From: Phlebotomus papatasi
Taxonomy: Eukaryota > Arthropoda > Insecta > Diptera > Psychodidae
Assembly (NCBI RefSeq): GCF_024763615.1
Contig: NC_077222.1
Location: 80,848,001 to 80,912,000 of the forward strand
Reading direction: 5' to 3'
Length of the DNA: 64,000 nucleotides
Below the pieces are notes generated by a model. It did no database searches, was not told where the DNA came from, and was given only the letters and a program-made list of their open reading frames with translations. The translations under genes and the position numbers were made by a program. Positions 44,576-57,403 of this stretch are shown one piece after another; the first letter of the stretch is position 1, and every line of letters begins with the position of its first letter.

Positions 44576-44957
44576 CCCTAGGCACACTTACAACTTAAGC
44601 CGAGAGACGGCTTAACGTAGTTATGCCGACTTGAGACTGGAGGTTCAACCCAGTTCCCGAAGGTCTCAAAAGTCTAAAAAATTACAAGCAATTTTATTGA
44701 GTTTTCAAAATCTAACAGATCATTTGCCCTTAATATCCAATTCTAAGCCAGATGGCCAACCTTTAGGTCCGAATCCAGTATTATAATCGAAATAATGATC
44801 AGATTACATTTCCATCAGTTTTTGACTAATCCGGCTTTCGAAATAAAGCCGAGAAACGTCTTAGTTGGTGGAAAACTGATGGGAATTTAGTGAAATCATT
44901 ATTTTGAATTTAATTACCTTAAGCCATCTCTCGGCTTTAGTCGTAAGTATGTCTAGT
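44576..44957. mobile_element. MITE family H, copy 2, carrying a nested J repeat
   Basis: It begins CCTAGGCACACTTACAACTT with CCGAGAGACGGCTTAACG and ends GGCTTTAGTCGTAAGTATG before TCTAG. Between 44626 and about 44787 the left arm is interrupted by a J-family sequence (GACTGGAGGTTCAACCCAGT ... CTTTAGGTCCGAATCC). The H interior resumes with AATAATGATCAGATTACATT, matching 57236-57256. Confidence 0.65.
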
Positions 44958-45139
44958 AGCGCATTAGCTCAGCGTGTTAATATTTCGAAATTAGCAAGAA
45001 ATTTTTGTGATTTTTAAAGATCTATCGGATCTATCGGATATCATTTGTTTTTGAAACCAATAGTTTTTTTAAGATTTTCTCATACATCTCGAATGATAAT
45101 AAATTAGAGAAGTTAAGCCATGTGTAGCTAAGCCTTAAA

Positions 45140-45345
45140 CGGTCTTCAGACTAAAAGCTTAGCTCAAATCTCAAAGATTTGAAAATCCTGAACAACAAGC
45201 AATTTTAATAGCTTTTCAGACGCTAATAGATCATTTGCTTTAATAATCGAACCCTTAGTCTGAATTTTACAAAAAAACTTGACTGATAAAAAATAGACAA
45301 GTCAAACCATATGGCTAAGCTTTAGGTCTGAATTATTTAGTCCGT
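45140..45345. repeat. MITE-like repeat J, copy 3
   Basis: It starts with GGTCTTCAGACTAAAAGC and ends with GCTAAGCTTTAGGTCTGAA, which are inverted, and carries the family interior GATCATTTGCTTTAATAATC. Confidence 0.55.
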
Positions 45346-45480
45346 AAAATTTGGCGGTAAAGGATCAGCCCAAACTATCATACACTGATATGATCATGAT
45401 CAAGGATAAGCGTTTTCAGCGTAAATTTCTATTAAATCTCCACACTTTGATTGCTGAAAGGATTCTTAAGTGCAACATCT
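45346..45480. repeat. Fragment of family K, copy 2
   Basis: AAAATTTGGCGGTAAAGGATC and a following CACTGATATGATCATGATCA match the family K interior at 53690. The right end is missing or diverged. Confidence 0.4.
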
Positions 45481-45587
45481 ATGGATTTTTCGTACTTTAA
45501 GGAGCACTCTGTTCTTCTCTTTACTCCAATCTTAATGCACTTTAAGATTCCCCCAAAGTGAAGCTTTTTATTTTCAGTACAGTAGAC

Positions 45588-45816
45588 TCTCTCTCTCAAT
45601 TGGGCATTTGGGGCGAAATGTCATCCAGTTTATCGATAGATTTAGGCGTCAAAGCCTTTGTAAATTCCACAAAAAGCGCTCAATTGTAAAGAATCACGAT
45701 AAAATAGGAAGAACTACAGCGAATTTGAGCGAATTAGCTTATTATTAAACGTGAAAATGGTCAACAAAATTTTTCACCCGATTGAAAAAGAGCCGATTGA
45801 GTGAGAGTCTACTGTA
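45588..45816. mobile_element. MITE family E, copy 2 (inverted)
   Basis: TACAGTAGACTCTC at the left and GAGAGTCTACTGTA at the right. The interior is the reverse complement of the copy at 3040-3277. Confidence 0.8.
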
Positions 45817-45829
45817 CTGGCGCTGATGG

Positions 45830-46072
45830 CGCCTAATCCCCGTAATTTCACTAGACCTCATGAATAGAAGATCAGCCTGATCCTCCAAATTATGGGCTGA
45901 TCCGTGAGTGTATCGACACCACCTAAGCCGATCCTTGTGTTTATTTTGGGCTTTATACTGTGAGAGTTTAGGATCAGGGATTAGGAGTTCTGTTTTCAAT
46001 TGTCTTTACCGCAAAATTTTATGGATTAAATATTCTCGACGATCAGCCTGAGTCTATTTGGGCCTTAACTCT
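45830..46072. mobile_element. MITE family K, copy 3
   Basis: Contains GAAGATCAGCCTGATCC on the left and GATCAGCCTGAGTCTATTTG before GGGCCTTAA on the right, with GGATCAGGGATTAGGAG inside. The left limit is approximate. Confidence 0.5.
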
Positions 46073-46184
46073 TATATGATCCATTCCAATAAAAAATTAA
46101 AAGAGGAAATATTTCCGCTGAACGTTTTTTTAGTAAAGCCATGAAAACATCCATGTACTAAAAAAGAATGTTAAGGAGAAACAC

Positions 46185-46371
46185 TGGGAAGGCTGGGGCA
46201 GAATTAGCCACGCATGGTATTAGAAAGTGGAATATTACAGTTTGCCTTAGAAGGAAACACTTCCTTTGCTATTCATTGAAGTAATAATCTTCCTGATGCA
46301 AACGTTTTTACAAAATATACGAGAAAAATCATTTACTGGTTAAATCTGCCCCGGTCTCCCTTATTCACTTT
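46185..46371. mobile_element. Family M, short copy 2
   Basis: Left GGGAAGGCTGGGGCAGAAT and right ATCTGCCCCGGTCTCCCTTA are inverted and match the ends of the 846 bp element at 36128. It looks like an internal-deletion derivative of about 187 bp. Confidence 0.6.
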
Positions 46372-49300
46372 TCATTTTTTTTATTTGAATAGCACTATAA
46401 GACACCTATTAAAGTTTTTGCATTTTTTTAATGTGTCCCATTTCAGAGAAGGTTCCAAATCGATTCACCGACATCTCTGGTAAGATCTTGAGTTTACTTC
46501 AGATATCTGAGCCTATATAGATCTGCCTCGAGATTGACGACCTTTACTTCGCAAAGCTATTATTTTAATTGAAGTAAACATTAATAAAAAATGTGTCAGA
46601 TAATTAAAATATTTAATTTAATTGAAAAATAATAGTAAATTACTCCTCAAATATTTTAAGTTTTTTTTATAATAATTTTTGTATAATGGTAATAAATTGT
46701 TTGGTGAGTGGCCAAAAGTATTTCAAAGTGCGATCAAAAATTATAAGATCAACATGGTTAGAAAAGAGGCATAAGAAGACTTGAAAAATAAAAACTTCTA
46801 AGAACGCATTCAATATTAAATCAAGCAAAAAAAATATGATAGAAAGCTGACAAAGAAAATAAATTTGAATAATCTTTAAAACTATAAAAATAATATGATT
46901 TATAAAAAGCCAAGGCCTATAAGTGATGTGAAAGAATTTCCTAATGCTCTTTATCGTCATTTGACTGTGTATATAATGCTTAATACTTTGCTCCCAAGAG
47001 GAGTCATAGTGAGAAAGAGGATAAATCAAAAATTGATCATGGTCACGACTCTCACGTCGTCAATTGAGACATCAAGCGGTCTTATGGGACTATAAAATAA
47101 TCTCAGGTGGACTTTGGTGTTGAAGTGCGTGGATAATTTGCTCGTCATGTTCATGTCATCGCTCAATGTTCACAAGAATCACCTACTTTCCTTCATCTCT
47201 TGAAACTGATCAGTGAGAAGTCAGCAGAGCAAATACCTTGCCAAAGCCTGGACTAACATAAGAAAAGTCTTTGCACTTTTTACTTCATTGCTTAATTTGA
47301 AACTTTTATGCCCTGTCATCAGAAAAAAAGGCACCTGAAGACATGACTTCATTTTGAGATCAGTGATCTTTTTGGCATGAGACTGTTGTAAGAATTTAAC
47401 ATTGCTTAATCGATATGCAATCACCCCATTAGCAAAAATGCCTGTGCAAAAAAAAAATGCAATAATATTCAGCTCCAACTCATTTTCATGGTGAGAATAA
47501 TAATTACATGCTAAAACGATGGAAATTGTGCACAAAGTGGCCAATATACGTGGGATTTTATTCCTTTTTGCGATAGTGATACATGATTGAAGAAGGTTAA
47601 ATGGACATTGGTGAAAGAATTAGATAGGGGCTGGGAGGTATTTATTCAATCGCTATATTTTCATCTTTAACCCAATGAAAAAAAAAACAAAATATGAGGC
47701 TGCACGGTTCTCCATAACATTAATAACTTGGTATGCCGCCTTTTTTCGCAACACTCCGCACTGTTCAGGACGATGTGCAGAAAATGTGCTTTAATGGGTA
47801 AGTTATGATCGAATATATTGCAGACTGGCGACTCTTAATTGCTGGAATTTCATAATTAATAAACAAATTTAATTTAACGGCGATCAACACCAAACAGGCG
47901 ACTCTCTCAAATAAATCACTGTCCATGTTAATAAATCGCCATTCATTACGCAGATTAGAGGAAAACATGGTCTTTTTCTCTGCCCCTTTTCTCCCCATAC
48001 CATCTTACTATTTCTCACTTGTCCAAAACACAGGAGATCCTGCTGGTCAATACCCCAATTCTCCCAACATTTTAACAATCTAATATCTCTAATCTCTTTT
48101 CAAATGTCGAATTACTACAGTGACTAATTGAAAAGCTATTTTTTTTGTCCTCAGCATGAAACTGGTAAAGATAAATTGTCCTCATTAATTTTTGGAAAGT
48201 GGTAGAATGTATGAATTTTTGCAAAATAGTATTTAAATGTAACGATCGACTGAGTATTAAGTCACATCTTAACATTAAGAGGCTAACTCAGTATAAAGGC
48301 TCATCTAAACGCCCAAATGACTGCAAAACATCAATTGAATTAACCGTCATTCCACAGAGGATCACCGTGAGTCAACGCATGAATATTCACAAAAAATGTG
48401 TAATTTAAATCGACAAGAATGGGAATACGACATGTTAAATATTCTTAGCGAAAATATATGAACCCCAAGAAAATCATCACAAAACAATTAAGGTCAATGC
48501 TTAATTTTATGACTAATTGATTAAATACGTGGTGATCTCTTTACTAGAAAATTTATTGTTTCTCTTTGTTTTGCTATCGTCACCGCGCACAGTCAATCGG
48601 GAAAAATGAAAATTAGTAAGTAGGTAAGAGACGACTGTAAATTATTGTAGATACTTTTTTTTATCAACTTTTTGCATCGCATTGTTCGACAGTATATTGA
48701 CGCAAATTCTACAGAAACCCATCAATCCTAAATAACATTGTTAAATTATGGCACAAAAACACCAATCTTTTCCAAAAAGAACCAATCGACACATTATTTT
48801 GATTAATGGATACATATAGAAGAAATAATTCATGCAAAAATAACCTTTGAGCATTAGAAGTGCAAAACACTACAGATGATTTTACTCAATCATGTGATTT
48901 TCAAAATGAAAAAAAAAAACACAGAATTTGGTCTATCAATTAGAAAGATCATGGATCATCTGCCACAACAAAAAAAATCCATTAAATTGAGACAATATTT
49001 AAGATGAGTGGAAAACGACACGCTTCGTTCATCCAATCTTGGAAGCATATTAAAGTCCCATCGTAACTCAATTTGTCATAGAACTTTCAAAGAGTGGAAT
49101 GACGCAAATGAAGACCATGAACACTAAAGAGCAAACTGTTTGCCGTCAGAATCACCTTCCTCACACCACACCTAAATAAATTTCACCTCGTCAACCTGCC
49201 ACGATTCCAATTGATAAAGTACCAAATGGCCAAAGGGGAGAACATCTTGACTAAGAAAGAGCTCAAAAGAACCATGTTGAGTCGTTAACATCAGGAAATA

Positions 49301-50700
49301 TTCACTCATTATTATACATCATGGAATATTTTAAATCTCATAAGTAGTCCAAAGTGCTAAATTCCCAAATTATCGAACAAATTAGTCTCTTAATAATTTG
49401 TAAAAAACAAAATCAGTGTGAAAAAGGTAAGAAAAACAAGAGAAGCAAAAAAATGAACTAATTCAATACCATGTAAGATAACAAATTAAATTTCGAAATT
49501 CTCACAAAGACCTATATTTAACCACTTAAACCACAATAGATTCCTTCTTAAGAAAATATTACATATAAGTATATACCAAAAAGAGTTGATTAAGAAATTT
49601 TCCATAAGAGTTTTGCTCTCCATAAGAATTTCTTTCAATTGTGTTTATCACATGGTGTATAAAAAGTGCAATTTACCACATGTTTAGCGATTTATGGAGC
49701 TCAATATCACTTGGCAGAATACACAGCTCCAACTGCATGACGATATTTCCATGCCACTCAGAAAGTATCATGAAGATAAGAAATCACTGTTGAATTTTCA
49801 TCAACTGATAAGGTGCTGTCTTGTATTGTTTTCCATGAGACTTTAGTGTAAATTTACGTACAACGCTTTAAGCTCTCTTTGCCATACGAAATATTTACCA
49901 CTTTTTCCCCGGTTGACATAGAAAAAACACAGGTAGAGATCGTGCGAAGTAAAATCGTGGTAAAAATTGAAAATTAACACAAAACTGAGTTGTTATTTTG
50001 TTCTCACAGAGAGAAAATTGCTAAGCAATTTTCGCTGAAATTGCGTGAAAGAGAACATAATATTAATCATAATTTAATCATAGCCAGATGAAGATTGTAA
50101 GAACACTAATGAATTTTAAGTAGAACGGAAAAAAAGTATGAAGGTCATGTCAAATAAAAGTTAAAGTATACATGTTACATAGTGCAGACTAAAGAACATA
50201 AACAGGTAAATAACCGAAATTTTCATTCATTTTCAGTCACTTTCAATCACTTGTGTTGAATACGATCTCAGCAAATATGAAAAAAAAATATGAAAACCAA
50301 TTTTCATTTCATTTTCAGTAATACTTGTATCAAATTAAAAAAAATCTAAAAAACTTATATGATATTTGCAAGACAATATCTCAAATAAAAGAATCTACTT
50401 AATAAAGATTATATTACTCGTACTTACTAAATTTATAACAAATGAATTAGTTTCACCATTTGAAGCACAAATCGAATCTCCAAAATGAGTAAAAAATTTA
50501 GCCATTTTCAATAAAAACTTTTCAAATAACAATTTTCTTCAAAGAAAAAAAGAATGGAGCAAAAACCATAACAATTTTATTCAGTCTGGCATTTTCGTTA
50601 AATGACCAAAAACATATTAACTCAGAAAAACTATCCCAGTACCTCTTTTCAAATAGTAGGAGTGTACTATGGTCAGACAATCGAATATTTTCCGCCGTAT
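46372..50700. other. Repeat-poor non-coding DNA
   Basis: A 4.3 kb stretch without paired repeat ends or supportable exons. If the exons at 58 and 17 kb belong to one gene this is intron. Confidence 0.4.
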
Positions 50701-51098
50701 AGGGGAAAGTGCCCATGTTTTGCACGGTCCCAAGCTTTATAATGACTCAATTTTTCCTATGTTTCTGAATAAATATGACTCCACAATACTGGTAAAAATA
50801 AAAGGATCAAATTGATCCAAATTTGATCCTTTTGCAAAGGATTGATCAAATGTCAAACTTTGAATTCACATTTATCATAATAGAACATATGTTAATTTGA
50901 TCCATCCTTTGCAATAGGATCAAATTTGGATCATTTTGATCCTTTTATTTTTACCAGTGAATATATTTTAAAAACCAGGACACTGTCCCCTAGTTTTCAA
51001 AATATGGGTGCAATGAGTCATATGTATATTGAAAAACATAGGAAAAATTTAGTCATTATAAAGCTTGAGACCGTGCAAAGCATGGGTACTTTCCCCTA
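50701..51098. mobile_element. MITE family C, copy 1, carrying a nested D palindrome
   Basis: Left AGGGGAAAGTGCCCATG and right CATGGGTACTTTCCCCT. The subterminal CCAAGCTTTATAATGACT pairs with AGTCATTATAAAGCTTGAG. The interior is interrupted at 50788-50958 by the D element. The undisturbed copy is at 54952-55131. Confidence 0.8.
50788..50958. mobile_element. Palindromic MITE D, copy 1 (ACTGGTAAAAATAAAAGG ends)
   Basis: ACTGGTAAAAATAAAAGGAT at the left and ATCCTTTTATTTTTACCAGT at the right are perfect inverts. They are extended by repeated GATCAAATT / AATTTGATC motifs, so that most of the 171 bp is self-complementary. Inserted inside the C element. Confidence 0.85.
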
Positions 51099-51112
51099 CA
51101 GGCTTCAGACTC

Positions 51113-51209
51113 ACTGGTTAAAATAAAAGGATCAAATTGATCCAAATTTGATCATTTTTCAAAGGATGGATCAAATTTGGATCATTTTGATCTTTTTATT
51201 TTTACTAGT
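51113..51209. mobile_element. Palindromic MITE D, copy 2 (short)
   Basis: ACTGGTTAAAATAAAAGGAT and GATCTTTTTATTTTTACTAGT ends. It is 97 bp with the same arms but without most of the middle, and lies 14 bases outside the right end of the C element. Confidence 0.8.
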
Positions 51210-51224
51210 GTTTAAGGTTTATTT

Positions 51225-51405
51225 AATGATTCATATACAGCTTAGCTGTAACTTTTTAAATGAAGAAATTTTTGGGAAAATATTACTTAGAGTTCTATAT
51301 AATAATTGTAATTAATCTATCAGACTTAAAAAAACACTGCAAATTTAGAAATTCAAAATTTTCAGGAACTGGGCTAAGCCTCCGATTTGAAGACTGAAGT
51401 ACTCT
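51225..51405. repeat. Repeat J, copy 5 (inverted, degenerate)
   Basis: Read on the minus strand it shows the J phrases around CAAATCGGAGGCTTAGCCC and CCTGAAAATTTTG. Ends are unclear. Confidence 0.4.
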
Positions 51406-52049
51406 AAAATATATTAAGGATAAACTCGGTTTTATCTGAATTTAAGAGTCTATAAATTTTCAATTTATAAATGAATTGAAAATAAAGAAAGTAAATAAAT
51501 GCAAAATTAAATGATTTGTTATGTATATTGGCTACCATTGATGTAAATTCAAGGGCCAAGCATAGGAAACCTACATAATAATGTGAACTTACCCCACTTT
51601 TTGAGAAAAGCTCTTAAGTTCTAAACCATATATGATAGACGTTTAAAATTGATTCGTATTCTAGATTTTCAATTTTTAAGCGTCAAAAACATGTAAGCCT
51701 TTTAGCTAAAAAAAACTTTGCCAAAAACTAACCTTAGTTGAAAATATAAAAACATCTGTAAGTTGTCCTGTAGATGAAGGTGATTGCATTGCAGGGGTGA
51801 CTTTGCACCCCTGGTATTCTCAAGCTTTGCTTTAATTCTAGAACTCATGGATGGCCCAATGACTATAAGCGCACTTGTGAATGGTCTATGTCTATAAAGA
51901 CGATTCCTAAATGCTATGATTAAAGCAAAGTTTACGTCAGGGGTGCAAGTCATCCAAATCTACGGTCTTTATTTTTTTTAAAGATGATAGTGAGAAGCTC
52001 TTAAACTCTTAATATTGAAAATTTAGATTTGATCTTATATATGTAATGT
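51406..52049. other. AT-rich non-coding DNA
   Basis: Contains a short inverted GACTTTGCACCCCTG / CAGGGGTGCAAGTC pair at 51799 and 51938. It is possibly another small MITE of about 155 bp; no gene. Confidence 0.45.
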
Positions 52050-52258
52050 CAGTAGCAAGGGCATCTCGACATTCATTTTTCCATACGTTTTTGCATAGAG
52101 GTTACTGAAGACTAATGGCAAGTTTTTTACAAATAATACAAGAACTACGAACAAATTTGTTTAAGTCGAAGTGCAATATCTGCAAAATTTTTACAAGGAA
52201 ACGTGAAAAATAGTATCACTTTTTATTAGTTTTGATGGGCCATTGGTCAGTAGGCTTT
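52050..52258. mobile_element. MITE with CCAGGGGCC-type ends, copy 2
   Basis: It shares with 679-961 (opposite orientation) CCATACGTTTTTGCATAG, GAAGACTAATGGCAAG, CAAATTTGTTTAAGTCG and CAAAATTTTTACAAGGAAA. The ends are decayed to GCAAGGGCATC and GATGGGCCATTGG. Confidence 0.6.
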
Positions 52259-52311
52259 AATTTATAAAAAAGATTTTAACAATAAATATTTCATTTTAAT
52301 ATTTTATTTAT

Positions 52312-52385
52312 ATGGCGCAATTGGTAAGAGTGTCAGTTAACCTTTAGGCAGAGCGATCTTTGACTCCGAATCTCACATTTTCATA
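52312..52385 (+). repeat. tRNA-like sequence (tRNA pseudogene or SINE head)
   Basis: TGGCGCAATTGGTAAGAGTG fits a tRNA D-arm with A box, and TTTGACTCCGAATCTC a degenerate T-arm/B box, at correct spacing. The acceptor stem does not pair, so this is not an intact tRNA gene. Confidence 0.5.
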
Positions 52386-53504
52386 AAAATGCACCGTCTT
52401 AGCTAAAAAAAAAACTCCGAAACACGGAAGAAGCATCCGCATTGCGAGAAGGAGCTCCAGGGCAGTCTAACATGAATTTAGTAGGATTTTTCCAGCATGG
52501 GACAAGTATACGACATTGCAACATGATTAATTGATTATGTGATATCAAATATCTAGATACAATTCATAATAATAAATAATAAATATATTATTTTAAATAT
52601 TTTAAAGACTTCTAAATCTTAAAATTGTAAGGAAAGTGAACCATATATGATTCTCGTATAAGATCCCATTCCACATGCTTCCTACGGTGATTGCAAGCTG
52701 ATACAAAATTTAAATAATATGAAAATATCATATCTAAAATTTATAGTGGTATCTCTCGAAAACAGCTTAATATATTATCAACACTGAGTGAGAGGATAAT
52801 TGAAGAGATTTCAAATAGGTCTATATTCTTTACAACTTAATAAGGCTTAAAGAATGTTGATTAATCTGCCTCAATCTCTCGAGATTAAAATTTAAATCAG
52901 TAAGAGAAATAGTAATTGAAATTGTACTGGAATATGAATTTATATACAAAATAAAATAAATGAATAAATAGCAAATGGATAAAGTTAACAAATTCACAAT
53001 TTTACCGTTATGACAAATTTTGGGAATTTATAAAATATCAAATATAGTAAATTTTGTCAGTTGAGTAAAATAACTTAATTTAGAACCTGAGTTAATTAGA
53101 TTGCTTTTTCTTTCAATTTGTAATTGGAATACAGAATTTTTCCTTAATAAACACAGCACTAAATTTTTATTTATGTAGGTTATTTATGTAATAAACTTAT
53201 TATTCGGTTTTTATGCTTCAGATAAATAAAAAATTCATTCATAGGCTTGAATAAGAAATTCCTAATTAAAGCAGGTACTAAATTAGGCTATTTTACTATA
53301 AAAAAAAACAGCTAATATGTTTTATTTTACCTTAACAAATAGTGTGCATTCGACAATAAAAAAAAGTTTCTAAAACAATATGACTATTTCTCTTCATGCT
53401 TCTTTGATACAAAAAACAAATAATAAAATGAAGCACAACATTCTAAAGAGGAACAATAGCTTCCCATATGCAAGATTTCTCATAATGCATTATATTTTCT
53501 TGTA
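52386..53504. other. AT-rich non-coding DNA
   Basis: Nothing recognised. Confidence 0.5.
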
Positions 53505-53640
53505 TAGGGAGAAATAGGCCGTCTTTGAATCGGGGCACTTTTAAAATTTTAGCTTTTTTTCTACTACTATTTTTAAATGGAAATAAACTTTATCATAATG
53601 CAAATTAGTTTCACAATTTGTTTGTGAATCTAAATAAGAA
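53505..53640. mobile_element. MITE family A, copy 7 (right end lost)
   Basis: Left end AGGGAGAAATAGGCCGTC with GAATCGGGGCACTTTTAAA and the family-A interior TTTATCATAATGCAAATTAG. The right arm is missing where a K-family element begins at about 53645. Confidence 0.5.
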
Positions 53641-53644
53641 AAAA

Positions 53645-53850
53645 ATCCAAGGATAAGGCTGATCCTCAAGAAAATTTAGCCTGCAAAATGTTACAGTAGA
53701 AATTTCTCCCAAACTGTAATACACTGAGGGCTTAGGATCATTGACTAGAAATTCTTTGCATAAATTCCCTTTACTTAATGCTTTACTGCTAAATCTTACA
53801 GGATAAATATTCTCGAGAATCAGCCTGAATCTATTTAGGCCCTAAGGATG
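53645..53850. mobile_element. MITE family K, copy 4
   Basis: Left GATAAGGCTGATCCTCAAG and right CTCGAGAATCAGCCTGAATC before TATTTAGGCCCTAA. The inner arms (AAAATTTAGCCTGCAAAATG / AATCTTACAGGATAAATATT) also pair loosely. Confidence 0.6.
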
Positions 53851-53929
53851 TGGTGGTAAGGGTGGTAATTAATACCAAATCCTGTTCAATTTAAATGCAA
53901 TTATGCAATCTGGATAAGATTTATGCTCA

Positions 53930-54065
53930 ACGCACAATAACTTTTGTTTTGTAAACATATTTTTAAGATTTCAGTGAGAGTGAATGAAAGCTTGATCTAG
54001 TCATCTCGCTCACTCTCACAGGAAATTTTGAAAACATATTTACAAACAAAAGTTATTGTGCGCTA
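53930..54065. mobile_element. MITE family G, copy 2
   Basis: GCACAATAACTTTTGTTTTG at the left and CAAACAAAAGTTATTGTGC at the right, with central GAGAGTGAATG and CATCTCGCTCACTCTC. Confidence 0.75.
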
Positions 54066-54298
54066 GGCATTAAACGAGTACATGACTTTTAAGGATAATA
54101 AATTTAAATATAGGAGCCAATAGCCAAGAAAAATTAGTAGAACGTAAATTAAGTTAAATATACCTCAAAAACATTTCAAAAATGTGCCTTAAAAAACTTT
54201 TGATTATCAACATTTGATGATGGTCGATGTTTTATTTATCTATTTCAATACACATTGTCGGTCCAGTGAGCCTCGGTGTAATGCTTTAATCCAAAATT

Positions 54299-54566
54299 AC
54301 CACTAAACCTACCAAGACCTGGTCAAATTGATGGGTTATGAACTTATTAAAATTAGGACAAATTTAAACGGTACAATGTCACTATCAAACTTAATGAATT
54401 ACTTTAAATATGCATGTAATATATTTTTCAGTGTTTAAATTTTAATTTTTTCCTCTTTTCCGAGAAAAAATTGTTGAGTATCCTACCCATCCTAAACTAC
54501 CATGGTCTGTTATTTGATCAAGCGTGCTAGGAAAAACGACCAAAAACGGTCGGTAGGTTTAGTGTT
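54299..54566. mobile_element. MITE family F, copy 2
   Basis: Ends ACCACTAAACCTACCAAGAC and CGGTCGGTAGGTTTAGTGTT. GGAAAAACGACCAAAAACGG is identical to 8208-8227. Confidence 0.75.
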
Positions 54567-54951
54567 AAAATACACAAATTTCCAGAGCTATCGACACTGT
54601 ATCGTGGATTCTTTAGTGATTCTTATTAAGTTCTCATTATTAAATAAACTCCCACCAATTTTCCAATCAAAAAGATCCAAAGGAATAAATTAAGAAAGAA
54701 CTACTGAAGAAGACATGATATTGTGTCAAAAGCTCTGGAATCTTTTGTGTTTTAATTTTGGAATAAAGCACAAGACAGACTCTCATCGAAAGGATAATTT
54801 GTTCTGAAATAACGGAATTGAAAAAAGAACTTCAGCTGCTTGGAACTGCTCCACCCTCTCCTAATGCAAGGAAATGTTTATTGATCTAAATCTAAAGGAA
54901 ATTTAAACGGTCGAGATACTTGCATCATACAGCAAGCGCTCACCCCCTTGT

Positions 54952-55131
54952 AGAGGAAAATGCCCATGCTTCAAACGATTTCAAGCTTCCTAACGACTAC
55001 ATTTTTTCCATATTTCTCAATAAATGTGATTCATCGCATAAATCCCATTTTAAAAACTAAGAGGACAGTGCCCAGTTACGTTTAGTCATTACGAAGCTTG
55101 TCATCATACGAAACATAGGCACCTTCCCCTA
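54952..55131. mobile_element. MITE family C, copy 2
   Basis: TAGAGGAAAATGCCCATG left and ATAGGCACCTTCCCCTA right. Uninterrupted, about 180 bp. Confidence 0.7.
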
Positions 55132-57177
55132 TACTTGAGCAATATGCTGTAAAGACGAAATATTTTCCTCAAGAAAATATCCAATAAAAAAATATTAATC
55201 GAATTATTCAGATACTGAAGCATTTCGTTGTTTTTATACTTCACAATTGCAAGCAGTTTCACAAGAGAGTAAATATTGTGAGATATTCAATAAATTTCTA
55301 CTATTTACCTACGAATTACTAAATAATATTACTCACATATCTGTATTTACTTTGCACCGTGGAATGTACATGCGGTGGCGCGAGAGAAAAACACCCATTT
55401 AAATACATTTAATGATTATTTTACCTATGCCTAATTGTTAATTACGTAAATGGTGCGAGGAAGCACCACAGTCGGGAAAGTCACATTTTATATTTGCATC
55501 AAAACAGGGTGTTTGTGGATATTGTGATAAAAAATTTTTAAGACATCTGTTTCTGCCATTTTTTTTTGGATTTCCCAATGATACCAAGGGGAACATTAAG
55601 AAGTCTGAGTGGAAAATATTGGTAAATTGCGATGGTACTATGTCCATGTGAAAAGCGAATGGTATGGACTTTAGCGGAAAATTGAACCTCATTTAATTTC
55701 TGGTTGTCGTGTGTTTAGCAAAGCGAGACCGAATGACGTCAATGCCTTATTCAAAATTCATCTAACAATCTCGCGGGAGCACTTGAACAGAAACGTTATC
55801 CCACATTTTCACTGTGGAGGCTGCTGGTCGACAGAATTGATGGGCCCAGAAGAGAGCATAAAAAGTGATCACAAGAGGAGGTGGATGCCTCAATGGGAAA
55901 CATACTGATTATCGCGATCACGGCAAATTTATGCGAAGATAGAAAAGAGCCCTCCTCCCGCGCAAACGGCATCTAACAAAAGACTTCTTTGATAATTTGG
56001 TTGGAGTGAGAGACTTATTCCAATTTTACCACACAGCTCACACACATTCACTATATAATAAACCAGTTATTTTGCACACATCGAGGAAGGGTTAATGGAC
56101 AGAAAACAATAGAAGATATTCTCACTCATCTCTCTTCCTGCGGGAATATATCATTCACAATACTACCGAGATAGCCATCATATTCCGGGAAATAAAATCT
56201 GAGAGGATTTTGGAGAGGAGAAAACATGAAAAATTTCAAACAGAATCAAATCCACAGGTTTTGTTTTTTTGTAAAATTATATTTTATTTCAAAAAATCAT
56301 TTTTTATTATTTATTATTTTTATAATCTCAAATCACACTTTTGCCCATAAGAAACATCTTTTTCTTTATATTTCTGTTTTGCAAAATACATTTTTTTTTA
56401 TCTTTTTTTAATATTGTAAATAAAATAACATATTATTATTTCTTATACATTTTCTTTTTAATGCTAAAACCTTCTTCTTTCATGTTATACCACACTAAAA
56501 GAATATGACCGTGTGATCGGGTACCATTGGCAATCACATTGACAATAATAATTCCTCGTTGTCACCAAATGATACTGCAAATTCTCACACATTTTGCATC
56601 AATCGACATTAATAATTAATTATAAAGTGAAGGAATTTTATGAAATCACCATTTTTCATGGTTTGATTCGCTAATAATTTTTCATGTTTAATTCTCTATA
56701 AATCGTATAAAAAAAAAATTTCGTGCTCTTTACACATTGCCTTTCTTTTCATTTGAATTTCGTATTTAATAAATTTCTAAAAAAAAATTAAATATTACAA
56801 ATTTAGTTGAATTTCTATTTGAATGAATGATGGAATAATGCATATTTTTCACATTTTCTAATGTGAAAATCGTGTATGATATTCCTTTTGTGACCACTCA
56901 AGTTGAACATCATACTAAATTCATACTGAAATTTACGATTTAATACTCACGTACAGATTGAGGCAATTGATTTGTTGAAAAAAAATTCACTAAAATATTC
57001 AGTTGGATTTGCAACGAAGTAAGAGCAAAATAAGAAGTATCAGTCAATTAGTTCTTTTTTCGATTAGACCAATTTCATTTTACCAAAGAACAATTTTAAG
57101 CAATAGGAAACGACAATTTTTAAAATAATGGGAGTTTCTTTGTTTCCTATTTATAATGCAATAACAGGAATCTAAGG
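55132..57177. other. Repeat-poor non-coding DNA
   Basis: Somewhat GC-richer near 55340-56220, then strongly AT-rich. No exon could be supported. Confidence 0.45.
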
Positions 57178-57403
57178 GCTTTGACAGACCTACGGCTTAA
57201 ACCGAGAGATGAGTTAACGTAATTATATTCAAAATAATAATTAGACTACATTTCCATCACTTTCTAACTAAACCTTCTCTCGACTTAAGCAGAGAAACGG
57301 CTTATAGTTAGTTTGAAACTGATGGGAATTCGGTTTAATCATTATTTTGATTATAATAACAGTAAGCCGTCTCACGGCTTAAATCGTAAGTGTGTCTAGG
57401 GCA
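57178..57403. mobile_element. MITE family H, copy 3 (uninterrupted)
   Basis: Left GACCTACGGCTTAAACCGAG and right CTCACGGCTTAAATCGTAAG with GTGTGTCTAG; 226 bp. It shows the family without nested insertions, including GATGGGAATTCGGTTTAATC. Confidence 0.7.

Noticed and set aside
52312..52385. Functional tRNA gene
   Set aside because: A and B box spacing fits, but the acceptor stem does not pair and the T-arm is degenerate.
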